In this document: positions 1 to 8,905 of the stretch, in pieces
Layout of the letters: each line of letters opens with the position of its first letter
Numbering within the stretch: position 1 is the first letter of the stretch
Assembly (NCBI RefSeq): GCF_900698925.1
Contig: NZ_LR217713.1
Coordinates: 1-64,000 of the forward strand
DNA from: Erwinia_E haradaeae_I
GTDB lineage: Bacteria; Pseudomonadota; Gammaproteobacteria; Enterobacterales; Enterobacteriaceae
DNA: 64,000 bases
Reading direction: 5' to 3'
The notes under the pieces: model-generated
The model's database searches: none
The model's input: only the letters and a program-made list of their open reading frames with translations
Told to the model about the DNA's origin: nothing
Made by a program: the position numbers and the translations under genes

Positions 1-253
1 TTATTCCCAGGTTATATCATAATAATTCACAGGTAATACACAGTTAATTAAATCAATTAAATGATTGATTAATAAAGTAAAATTGAACTTACCCACAGAA
101 AAAGCTGCCATATATAATAATAATTATTATTTATTTATTTTTTAAAAGATTTATTATTAATAGAATTAAATATAAATATTTGATGCAAAACAATCTAGAA
201 AGATCTTATAATATCAATTAAATACTGTTTACATATTTAAGAGGTAGTTCTCT
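1..253. other. oriC: Putative replication origin (oriC-like) beside mnmG
   Basis: Four 9-mers in the same orientation each differ by one base from the DnaA box TTATNCACA: TTATTCCCA (1-9), TAATTCACA (23-31), TAATACACA (34-42) and TTACCCACA (89-97). An almost pure A/T tract follows at about 106-180, resembling a DNA-unwinding element, and then the mnmG promoter. In E. coli, oriC also abuts mnmG (gidA), with the AT-rich 13-mers on the mnmG side, so both position and polarity agree. Only one GATC site is visible (202-205), whereas E. coli oriC has eleven, so Dam/SeqA control is unlikely to be preserved. Whether the origin is active is inference. Confidence 0.6.
184..212 (+). promoter_or_regulatory. 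Possible mnmG promoter
   Basis: A perfect -10 hexamer TATAAT lies at 207-212, 41 bases before the mnmG ATG. With 17-base spacing the -35 would be TGCAAA at 184-189, a poor match. In so AT-rich a sequence the -10 match alone is weak evidence. Confidence 0.3.
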
Positions 254-2140
254 ATGTTTTATACCGAGCCTTTTGACATCATTGTAATTGGTGGCGGTCA
301 CGCTGGAACCGAAGCGGCGATGGCTGCAGCTCGTATAGGACACAAAACATTATTACTAACCCATAATATTGATACTTTAGGAGAGATGTCTTGTAATCCG
401 GCTATTGGAGGAATCGGAAAAGGACATTTAGTTAAAGAAATAGATGCATTAGGTGGGATAATGGGTCGTGCTATTGATCAATCTGGGATACAATTCAGAA
501 AACTGAATGCAAGAAAAGGTCCTGCTGTACGCTCTACTAGAGCGCAAGCCGATCGAATGTTATATCGTCAGGCGGTACGTTATGCACTGGAAAATCAACC
601 TAATTTATTAATAATGCAGCAAGATGTACACGATTTATTAATAGATCATGATCAAGTAATTGGTGTAATCACTCAAATAGGAGTAGAATTTCATTCTAAA
701 GTAGTTATTTTAACTGTGGGTACTTTTTTAGATGGAAAGATTCATGTTGGCATGAAAACTAATATCGGAGGTCGGGCGGCTCATCCGTCATCCTCTCTTC
801 TTGCGCGTCGACTACACGAACTTCCATTGCGTATTGGACGGTTAAAAACAGGAACTCCTCCGCGTATTGATAAACGATCTATTAATTTTAATGTACTACC
901 TCCTCAATTTGGAGATAATCCATTACCTTTTTTTTCATTTTTAGATGACTTATATCAACCTCCTAAACAAGTACCTTGTTATATAACACAAACCAATGAA
1001 AAAACTCATGATATTATCCGTGATAATCTTCATTATAGTCCCATATATAGTGGTAAAATTAAAGGAACTGGCCCTCGCTATTGTCCTTCAATCGAAGATA
1101 AAATCATGCGATTTAGTGACCGAAATTCACATCAAATATTTTTAGAACCAGAAGGATTAACTAGTAATGAAATTTATCCGAATGGTATATCTACTAGCCT
1201 ACCATTTAACATACAAATAAAACTTATTCGCTCTATACAAGGCATGGAGCAAGCAAATATCACACGACCAGGTTATGCTATTGAATATGATTTTTTCAAT
1301 CCATCTGATTTAAAGAGAACATTAGAAAGCAAATATGTTCAAGGATTATTTTTTGCCGGTCAAATTAATGGAACCACTGGTTATGAAGAAGCTGCTGCAC
1401 AGGGTCTTTTGGCAGGATTGAATGCTAGTCAGTTTTTAATGGGAAAAGATGGATGGATACCAAGACGTGATCAAGCTTATATAGGTATCTTAGTTGATGA
1501 TCTTTGTACGCATGGTGTGACTGAACCTTATCGTATGTTTACTTCTCGCGCGGAATATCGTTTAATATTACGTGAAGATAATGCTGATTTTCGTTTAACT
1601 GAGATTGGTCGAAATTTAGGTTTAATTGATGATATACGTTGGAAACGATTTAATACGAAGATAGACAATATTGAGAAAGAACGGCAACGTCTGCGTTCAA
1701 TGAAAATATTGCCTGGTAACACAGAGTCGGTTGTGATGAATAACTTGCTTCCTGGAAGATTAAAAAATAATCATAGCTATGAGGATCTATTAAGACGTCC
1801 TGGAATCACCTACCAGCACTTAATGAATCTGACAGGATTTGGACCGGATATAGCTGATCGCCAAGTGGTAGAATCAGTAGAGGCTCAAATTAAATACGAA
1901 GGTTATATCGTTCGACAACAACGAGAGGTTGATAGACACATCCGTTACAAATCAACCTTGTTGCCTGCTGATGTGGATTATAAAAAAATTAACGGATTAT
2001 CTATTGAGGCAGTGTCTAGACTTCAAGATTATAAACCAGCGTCAATTGGCGAAGCATCACGTATTCCTGGAATTACACCATCAACTATTTCAAGTTTGAT
2101 TATTTATTTAAAAAATCATGGATCGTTGATTAGAGAATAA
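254..2140 (+). CDS. mnmG: tRNA uridine-5-carboxymethylaminomethyl modification enzyme MnmG (GidA)
   Basis: MnmG works with MnmE, using FAD, NADH and methylene-tetrahydrofolate to install the cmnm5/nm5 group on wobble U34 of tRNAs that read split codon boxes. At 628 aa it is nearly identical in length to the E. coli enzyme (629). The N-terminal FAD-binding Rossmann motif is visible (G13, G15, G18 in GGGHAGTE), as is the family signature CNPAIGGIGKGHL near residue 49, and the C-terminal helical MnmE/tRNA-binding region is complete. The start is supported by GAGG at 241-244, nine bases upstream. It sits next to the oriC-like region, as in enterics, but rsmG and the atp operon, which follow it in E. 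coli, are not next to it here. Confidence 0.98.
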   Translation: MFYTEPFDIIVIGGGHAGTEAAMAAARIGHKTLLLTHNIDTLGEMSCNPAIGGIGKGHLVKEIDALGGIMGRAIDQSGIQFRKLNARKGPAVRSTRAQADRMLYRQAVRYALENQPNLLIMQQDVHDLLIDHDQVIGVITQIGVEFHSKVVILTVGTFLDGKIHVGMKTNIGGRAAHPSSSLLARRLHELPLRIGRLKTGTPPRIDKRSINFNVLPPQFGDNPLPFFSFLDDLYQPPKQVPCYITQTNEKTHDIIRDNLHYSPIYSGKIKGTGPRYCPSIEDKIMRFSDRNSHQIFLEPEGLTSNEIYPNGISTSLPFNIQIKLIRSIQGMEQANITRPGYAIEYDFFNPSDLKRTLESKYVQGLFFAGQINGTTGYEEAAAQGLLAGLNASQFLMGKDGWIPRRDQAYIGILVDDLCTHGVTEPYRMFTSRAEYRLILREDNADFRLTEIGRNLGLIDDIRWKRFNTKIDNIEKERQRLRSMKILPGNTESVVMNNLLPGRLKNNHSYEDLLRRPGITYQHLMNLTGFGPDIADRQVVESVEAQIKYEGYIVRQQREVDRHIRYKSTLLPADVDYKKINGLSIEAVSRLQDYKPASIGEASRIPGITPSTISSLIIYLKNHGSLIRE

Positions 2141-3759
2141 TGAATATAATTACTTAGATAAACAATATATTTAAATGGTTTTATGAATAAAATACTGTAT
2201 ATATATCAAATATATCAAGTTGGAATAGTTTTTATTATGCGTTACTTATATTCATTTATAGTCAACATCAGTGACATAGTATAAATACTATGGATAATAT
2301 CAATTTATTACATAATAAAATATGTATTTTGTGATAAAAATTTTATTTTATATGCTAGGTGTATATTTTATATGAAAAGTTAATTTATATTTTATAATTT
2401 TATTATATATTGTAACTACTATATATAGAAAGTTAATAATAATATTATTGATAATAAAAAAATATTTTTATAACAATTAAAATTTTTACTAAATAAAAAT
2501 AGACCTCGGACTTTTCTCTATATTTAAGTTAGATCGGTAAAAATCAATCATAGCGCATTAATAATTGGTCAAACGTAATTTAATTTTTTATTTTTAATAT
2601 TTTATATTACGATACATGACATTAATTAATTCATTTGTGAGATATATATGATAATGTATAGTAATTATATTTTTAAAAGTTAGTTTAAATTTTAAAAACA
2701 TGCAATTGTCATGATCTATGAAAGATGGTTAATTCAATATTATAACATTCTATAGTAATTTTCTGTTTTTAATTTAGGGGGTTATAATATAGTAGAAGTC
2801 TTTATATAAGTTGATAGTGTATATTTTGTTTTAGTGGTCTTTCAGAATCTAATGAAAGTTTTTATATTTAATATTCATAATAATTTTATACCATTTTTAA
2901 TAAATAAATTTATCTATATCAGTTATATATATAGAATATATAAAGAGTTTGTTGTGTAAGTAAAACTTGATTGTTTAATTTTTCATCTTTTTTGATTATA
3001 GATATAGAATTGAATGGGTAAGAACTGCATTGTGCGTATCATAATGCTGGTTATAAATTTTGATTCTAAATCTATAGATTATTATTTTTAGTTTTTAAAT
3101 ATTTTCAATAGTATTGTTATAAAAAAAGATTTATATTGAATTCTAAATACATTTATAGATTATTTATTTATTGGAATGTTAGTTGAGTTGATGTTATTTT
3201 TAAAAAAAATGATTTTTAAAATCAATATATTGTTTTAATATATAAGATTAAGAATCTTATATCGATAATACTGTATCTGTCATTTATCTAATCTGTCAGA
3301 ATTTTTTATTAATATAGGATAAACATGTATTAGATTGTTTTATAACTTTATTAATATAATATGATTTTTAATATATTAAGAAAATTAAGGAAAAAACATT
3401 ACAGTAATGACATTCTATGATACAACAATTAATATTATATATGGTTAATAACCACTTTAGATCAATTGATCTATCTCGATTTTTGATATTTGATTTGTTT
3501 TAATAGAATTTAAGATGTTTTTTAATTCAAAATTTTTTGTTATCACACTTAAATTAAATATTTTATTAAATTAAATTACGTATAATTTGTAATGTGATGA
3601 AAAATATATAGATTAAATCGATATGACACTTAATTATATTAATATTGTTTATAAATATGGCAGCTAACATGCATATTTTTTAATAATGAGAATCTGGATA
3701 TTAACCTATATTTAAGAAATTATTACATTGTTTTTAAAATCGATATTCTCAGGTTAAGT
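2141..3759. other. 1.6 kb AT-rich spacer, no gene recognised
   Basis: The spacer between mnmG and pyrG has no sustained reading frame and no tRNA-like or GC-rich structured patch on either strand. E. coli has rsmG at this position; I looked for its glycine-rich SAM motif and found no remnant. It is probably eroded sequence carrying the pyrG promoter near its right end. Confidence 0.6.
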
Positions 3760-5430
3760 ATGACAAAACATTATATCTTTGTAACAGGTGGGGTTGTTTC
3801 TTCTTTGGGCAAAGGAATTTTTGCTGGTTCGTTAGCGGCCACACTGGAAGCCAGAGGTCTTCTAGTGACTATTATAAAGCTGGATCCTTATATTAATGTT
3901 GATCCAGGAACCATGAGCCCCATTCAGCATGGTGAAGTGTTTGTAACTGGTGACGGCGCGGAAACAGATCTAGATCTTGGTCATTACGAGCGATTTATTC
4001 GTACACGCATGAGTCGTCGTAATAATTTTACTGCAGGTCGTATTTACTCTGATGTCCTTTATAAAGAAAGGCATGGAGATTATATGGGAGAAACTGTTCA
4101 AGTTATTCCTCATATTACTAATGCTATTAAAGAAAAAATAATCATAGGTGGGGAGGGATATAATATAGTTTTAGTCGAAGTGGGAGGTACCGTTGGTGAT
4201 ATTGAGTCGTTACCATTTCTTGAGGCTATTCGTCAGATGGCGGGTGACATTGGACGTGCGAATACAATATATATTCATTTAACACTGGTTCCCTATATGG
4301 CAGCAGCAGGCGAGGTAAAAACAAAGCCAACTCAGCACTCAGTTAAAGAGCTTTTATCGATTGGTATTCAACCAGATGTATTGATCTGTCGGTCTAGTTA
4401 TCCAGTTCCTGATAATGAACGTTCTAAAATTGCTTTATTTTGTAATGTACCAGAGAAAGCAGTTATTTCGCTAATAGATGTTGGTTCTATTTATAAAATT
4501 CCAGGTATTTTAAAATCACAGGGATTAGATGAGTATATTTGTAAAAGTTTTAATTTGCATACACCACCAGCTAATCTCAGAGATTGGGACCAGGTTGTCT
4601 ATCAAGAATCTCATCCAAATAGCGTTATAAATATAGGGATGGTCGGAAAATACACTACGTTACCTGATGCTTATAAATCAGTCATTGAAGCTTTAAAGCA
4701 TGGAGGATTAAGAAATCGCATTACCGTTCATATTAAGTTAATTGATTCAGAAGATATTGAAGCTAATGGAGTAGGTTTATTAAAAGACCTAGATGCTATT
4801 TTAATTCCTGGTGGTTTTGGCTATAGAGGTGTAGAAGGTAAAATTATTACAACGCAATATGCTCGTGAAAACAATATTCCTTATTTGGGTATTTGTTTAG
4901 GAATGCAGGTAGCCTTAATGGAATTTGCTCGCAATGTGGCAAATATGGCAAACGCACATTCAACTGAATTTTTTCCTCATTGTCAATATCCAGTAGTTGC
5001 TCTTATTACTGAGTGGTATGATGAAAAAGGTTCTACAGATAAGAAGATAACGTCAAGTAGTTTAAGTGGCATGATGCGATTAGGTAATCAGGAGTGTCAG
5101 TTAGCTGATTGCAGTCTAGCGCGTAAGTTGTATGGTTCTAGCACTATCATTGAGCGTCACCGGCATCGTTATGAAGTAAATAAGAGATTTTTGAAAAAAA
5201 TAGAAGAAGCTGGTTTACTTGTAGCGGGTTATTCCGGGGAAAATCATTTAGTTGAAATCATTGAACTTCCAAGCCATCCTTGGTTTGTAGCTTGTCAATT
5301 TCATCCAGAATTTACTTCTACTCCTCGAGATGCTCATCCATTATTTAGTGGATTTATTCATGCAGCTAGTGTATATCAGGAAAATATAAAAAATAAAGAT
5401 ATTGCAGGTATATTACCAGCATATTCATAA
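3760..5430 (+). CDS. pyrG: CTP synthase
   Basis: PyrG makes CTP from UTP, ATP and glutamine, the last step of pyrimidine nucleotide synthesis. The N-terminal synthetase domain has the P-loop-like GGVVSSLGKG (residues 10-19). The C-terminal class I glutamine amidotransferase domain keeps the nucleophile C379 (GICLGMQ) and the H515/E517 pair (FHPEF). It is 556 aa against 545 in E. coli; the extra residues are a short C-terminal tail. AGG lies eight bases before the ATG. eno follows after 56 bases on the same strand, the order seen in E. coli, so the two are probably co-transcribed. Confidence 0.98.
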   Translation: MTKHYIFVTGGVVSSLGKGIFAGSLAATLEARGLLVTIIKLDPYINVDPGTMSPIQHGEVFVTGDGAETDLDLGHYERFIRTRMSRRNNFTAGRIYSDVLYKERHGDYMGETVQVIPHITNAIKEKIIIGGEGYNIVLVEVGGTVGDIESLPFLEAIRQMAGDIGRANTIYIHLTLVPYMAAAGEVKTKPTQHSVKELLSIGIQPDVLICRSSYPVPDNERSKIALFCNVPEKAVISLIDVGSIYKIPGILKSQGLDEYICKSFNLHTPPANLRDWDQVVYQESHPNSVINIGMVGKYTTLPDAYKSVIEALKHGGLRNRITVHIKLIDSEDIEANGVGLLKDLDAILIPGGFGYRGVEGKIITTQYARENNIPYLGICLGMQVALMEFARNVANMANAHSTEFFPHCQYPVVALITEWYDEKGSTDKKITSSSLSGMMRLGNQECQLADCSLARKLYGSSTIIERHRHRYEVNKRFLKKIEEAGLLVAGYSGENHLVEIIELPSHPWFVACQFHPEFTSTPRDAHPLFSGFIHAASVYQENIKNKDIAGILPAYS

Positions 5431-5437
5431 TATACAA

Positions 5438-5485
5438 GGTCGAGATATTTTCTCGTTTTCATTTATCTAGTTTCTGAGATAGACC
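5438..5485 (+). promoter_or_regulatory. Possible branched RNA fold over the eno ribosome binding site
   Basis: GGTC (5438-5441) pairs with GACC (5482-5485) and encloses two hairpins: GAGA/TCTC (5442-5445 with 5451-5454) and TATCT/AGATA (5464-5468 with 5477-5481). The GAGAT that would act as Shine-Dalgarno sequence for eno (5476-5480) lies in the last stem. This may set the eno translation level or be chance pairing. Confidence 0.3.
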
Positions 5486-5486
5486 A

Positions 5487-6785
5487 ATGTCCAAAATTAT
5501 AAAAGTTATTAGCCGAGAAATTATTGATTCACGTGGTAATCCAACTGTTGAAGCAGAGGTGCACTTAGAGGGTGGATTTGTTGGGCTTGCATCAGTTCCA
5601 TCTGGGGCCTCAACTGGGTCCCGAGAGGCTTTAGAGTTGCGTGATAATGATGAAAAGCGTTTTCTTGGTAAAGGCGTCATGAAAGCAGTCGATTCTATTA
5701 ATGGACTGATTACCAAGCATATCATTGGGAATGATGCTAAAGATCAATCACGTATTGATCAAATAATGATAGACTTGGATGGCACTCAGCATAAATCACG
5801 ACTTGGAGCGAATGCTATTTTAGCTGTATCATTAGCTAATGCTAAAGCTGCATCTGCTTCTAAGGGAATGCCTCTTTATGCACATATTGCTGAGCTTGTA
5901 AATAATCCAGGTCAATTCTCTATGCCTTTGCCAATGATTAATATCCTGAATGGTGGTAAGCATGCTAATAACAATCTAGATATACAAGAGTTTATGATTC
6001 AGCCTATTGGCGCACATTCTTTAAGAGAAGCAGTCCGGATAGGAGCTGAAATTTTTCATATATTAGCACAAATACTGAAATCCAAGGGTATACCTACTTC
6101 TGTAGGAGATGAAGGAGGTTATGCGCCTAACCTCAAATCTACGATTGCAGCACTAGATCTTATTGTAGAATCTGTCAAAACTGCAGGATATATATTAGGC
6201 AAAGATATTACAATAGCTTTAGATTGTGCAGCATCTGAATTTTATCAAAATGGTCAATATGTTATGCTTGGCGATAGAAAAACATCTTTTTCTTCAGAAG
6301 AATTTACACACTTTTTAGAGAGTTTAACCAAGCAATACCCGATTATATCCATTGAGGACGGTCAAGATGAATCTGATCATGAGGGGTTTTTATATCAAAC
6401 TCAAATTTTAGGCGATAAGATACAGCTCGTGGGTGATGATTTGTTTGTAACTAACCCTACCTTCCTTAAGGAAGGAATTAAAAAAGGTCTTGTTAATTCT
6501 GTTTTAATTAAATTAAATCAGATTGGTTCTTTAACCGAGACTTTATCTGCTATTCAGATCGCAAAAAGTGCAGGGTATACTACAATTATCTCTCATCGCT
6601 CTGGGGAGACTGAGGATGTAACGATTGCTGATTTAGCGGTTGGGACTTCTGCTGGTCAAATTAAAACTGGTTCCATGAGTCGCTCTGATCGCGTAGCTAA
6701 GTATAATCAACTGATTCGTATTGAAGAGGTGCTAGGGTCTCGGGCCGTTTTCCATGGTAAAAGAGAGCTTCAGGGAAAAATCTAA
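5487..6785 (+). CDS. eno: Enolase
   Basis: Enolase interconverts 2-phosphoglycerate and phosphoenolpyruvate in glycolysis; in E. coli it is also a scaffold component of the RNase E degradosome. At 432 aa it matches the E. coli length exactly. Catalytic features are visible: SGASTGSREALELRD in the N-terminal region, GDEGGYAP, LDCAASEFY (Mg2+ aspartate), SIEDGQDE, GDDLFVTN, the catalytic lysine K342 in LIKLNQIGS, and SHRSGETED. The predicted ribosome binding site GAGAT (5476-5480) overlaps a possible hairpin. It lies just downstream of pyrG, probably in one transcript. Confidence 0.98.
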   Translation: MSKIIKVISREIIDSRGNPTVEAEVHLEGGFVGLASVPSGASTGSREALELRDNDEKRFLGKGVMKAVDSINGLITKHIIGNDAKDQSRIDQIMIDLDGTQHKSRLGANAILAVSLANAKAASASKGMPLYAHIAELVNNPGQFSMPLPMINILNGGKHANNNLDIQEFMIQPIGAHSLREAVRIGAEIFHILAQILKSKGIPTSVGDEGGYAPNLKSTIAALDLIVESVKTAGYILGKDITIALDCAASEFYQNGQYVMLGDRKTSFSSEEFTHFLESLTKQYPIISIEDGQDESDHEGFLYQTQILGDKIQLVGDDLFVTNPTFLKEGIKKGLVNSVLIKLNQIGSLTETLSAIQIAKSAGYTTIISHRSGETEDVTIADLAVGTSAGQIKTGSMSRSDRVAKYNQLIRIEEVLGSRAVFHGKRELQGKI

Positions 6786-6916
6786 TATGATCATTTTTGA
6801 TTATTAAGAAAATATGTCGCAATAATATTTTCTATTATTTTCAATGATTACTTCTATGTATATCCCATTGTTATTATTAACAATAATCATGCTAACCCAA
6901 TGTTTTTGGAGAAACG

Positions 6917-7246
6917 ATGAACAATAAAATTATTAACTTGACTGATTCTAGTTTTGAGAAGGATGTTATTAAATCCACAGGATTTATATTAGTTGATTTT
7001 TGGGCAGAATGGTGCAGTCCATGTAAAATGCTGTCCCCTATTCTAGATTTAATTTCTATTGAATACGAAGATAAGTTAATTATTGGAAAAATAAACATTG
7101 ATAAAAATCCGTGTACGGCGCCACAATATAGTATTCGGAGCATTCCGACTCTTCTTCTTTTTAAAGAAGGTCAAGTTATTGCAACTCAAGTTGGTTCTTT
7201 ATCTAAAAGACAACTAAGTGACTTTTTAGATGTACATTTAAACTAA
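6917..7246 (+). CDS. trxA: Thioredoxin 1, with CSPC active site
   Basis: A small cytoplasmic disulfide reductant for ribonucleotide reductase, methionine sulfoxide reductase and others. Its 109 aa equal E. coli TrxA, and FILVDFWAEWC and the cis-proline in SIPTLLLF are conserved. The active site is C33-S34-P35-C36 (7013-7024) instead of CGPC, a single-transition change from glycine to serine. Three more glycines of the E. coli protein are replaced (NPGTAP to NPCTAP, YGIRGIP to YSIRSIP), adding a non-catalytic cysteine. A GGAG about six bases before the ATG supports the start. As in E. coli, trxA lies directly upstream of rho. Confidence 0.96.
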   Translation: MNNKIINLTDSSFEKDVIKSTGFILVDFWAEWCSPCKMLSPILDLISIEYEDKLIIGKINIDKNPCTAPQYSIRSIPTLLLFKEGQVIATQVGSLSKRQLSDFLDVHLN

Positions 7247-7645
7247 GACGTTAAGAGAAATATTCTATTTTTTAATATTATCATACGATTTTTTTTCTGA
7301 AATCTGGACGATCAGAATGAAGCATGCTATGGTGATGGTTGCTTTAGTATTAGATATATACTTTAAATGATATATAACCGTACTGAATTTACATATAGAG
7401 AGAAATCTTAGTATTATAGGGACAATTTCATCATAGCTTATCTTTCATCATCTGATTCTAAAGATTGGTATAATTATTTTTCTTTTTTATTATTACCTCT
7501 GATTTAATAGTTATTTTTGGAGCTATTATTAGTAGATTATCCGAGAAGAAAATTATATTAATAGCTTTTAGATAAAAAAATCCTGCTAGTTATTACATAT
7601 GATTCAAGATATGTCCTCAAGTTTAAAAACTCAGAACCCACCATT
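7247..7645. other. rho leader region
   Basis: This 399-base trxA-rho spacer corresponds in position to the E. coli rho leader, where Rho autoregulates and the leader peptide RhoL is encoded. No RhoL-like sequence is visible. A 17-codon frame starting at ATG 7317 is the only small ORF with a loosely placed purine stretch upstream, and it is not supported. Confidence 0.45.
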
Positions 7646-8905
7646 ATGAATCTTACCAACTTAAAAAATACGCTGGTTTCCGACCTAATCACTCTTGGTG
7701 AAAAAATGGGGCTGGAAAATTTAGCGCGCATACGTAAACAGGATATTATTTTTTCCATACTTAAACAGCATGCTAAAAGCGGCGAAGACATTTTTGGTGA
7801 CGGTGTTTTGGAGATACTTCAGGATGGTTTTGGCTTTCTTCGATCTAGTGATAGCTCTTATCTTGCTGGCCCAGATGATATTTATGTTTCACCTAGTCAG
7901 ATTCGGCGATTCAACCTACGTACAGGAGATACGATTTCAGGAAAAATTCGCCCCCCTAAAGAAGGGGAGCGATACTTTGCTTTATTAAAAGTCAATGAAG
8001 TTAACTATGATAAACCCGAAAATGCACGTAATAAAATTCTTTTTGAAAATCTAACCCCACTACATGCTAATTCGCGGTTGCGAATGGAGATAGGTAACGG
8101 TTCTACTGAAGATTTAACATCTCGTGTATTAGATCTGGCATCGCCTATTGGACGTGGTCAGCGTGGATTAATTGTCGCTCCACCTAAAGCCGGTAAAACC
8201 ATGTTACTTCAAAATATAGCACAAAGCATTGCTTGTAATCACCCTGAGTGTGTTCTTATGGTCTTGTTAATTGATGAGCGTCCTGAAGAAGTAACTGAAA
8301 TGCAACGTTTAGTGAAAGGTGAGGTGATAGCTTCAACTTTTGATGAACCTGCATCGCGTCATGTTCAGGTTTCTGAAATGGTCATTGAAAAGGCTAAAAG
8401 GTTAGTTGAACACAAAAAAGATGTAATTATTCTTTTAGACTCTATTACTCGTTTAGCCCGCGCCTATAATACTGTTGTCCCGGCTTCGGGAAAGATTTTG
8501 ACTGGTGGTGTAGATGCGAATGCGTTACATCGTCCCAAGCGTTTCTTTGGTGCTGCACGTAATGTAGAAGAAGGGGGTAGTTTAACGATTATTGCTACTG
8601 CTTTGGTAGATACTGGTTCTAAGATGGATGAGGTCATTTATGAAGAGTTTAAAGGAACAGGGAATATGGAGTTGCATTTAGCGCGAAAAATTGCTGAGAA
8701 ACGTGTATTTCCTGCTATTGATTATAATCGTTCTGGAACTAGAAAGGAAGAATTATTAACTGTATCGGAAGAGCTGCAGAAAATGTGGATATTACGTAAA
8801 ATTATGCACCCTATGGGAGAAATTGACGCGATGGAATTCTTAATTGATAAATTAGCCATGAGCAAAACCAATGATGAGTTTTTTGATATGATGAAACGTT
8901 CATGA
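7646..8905 (+). CDS. rho: Transcription termination factor Rho
   Basis: A hexameric RNA-dependent ATPase that translocates along untranslated transcripts and terminates RNA polymerase. Its 419 aa equal E. coli Rho, and the sequence looks almost unchanged from it: N-terminal helical and cold-shock-like RNA-binding domains (DGFGFLRS, DDIYVSPSQIRRF), Walker A with K184 (PPKAGKT), Walker B (LLIDERPEEVTEMQR), and the Q/R-loop region (LTGGVDANALHRPKRFFGAARN). It stands out as one of the most conserved proteins in the window. A short hairpin-poor leader separates it from trxA. Confidence 0.99.
   Translation: MNLTNLKNTLVSDLITLGEKMGLENLARIRKQDIIFSILKQHAKSGEDIFGDGVLEILQDGFGFLRSSDSSYLAGPDDIYVSPSQIRRFNLRTGDTISGKIRPPKEGERYFALLKVNEVNYDKPENARNKILFENLTPLHANSRLRMEIGNGSTEDLTSRVLDLASPIGRGQRGLIVAPPKAGKTMLLQNIAQSIACNHPECVLMVLLIDERPEEVTEMQRLVKGEVIASTFDEPASRHVQVSEMVIEKAKRLVEHKKDVIILLDSITRLARAYNTVVPASGKILTGGVDANALHRPKRFFGAARNVEEGGSLTIIATALVDTGSKMDEVIYEEFKGTGNMELHLARKIAEKRVFPAIDYNRSGTRKEELLTVSEELQKMWILRKIMHPMGEIDAMEFLIDKLAMSKTNDEFFDMMKRS

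Noticed and set aside
7317..7370. 17-codon ORF in the rho leader as a RhoL equivalent
   Set aside because: No resemblance to the known leader peptide and no good ribosome binding site; likely chance.
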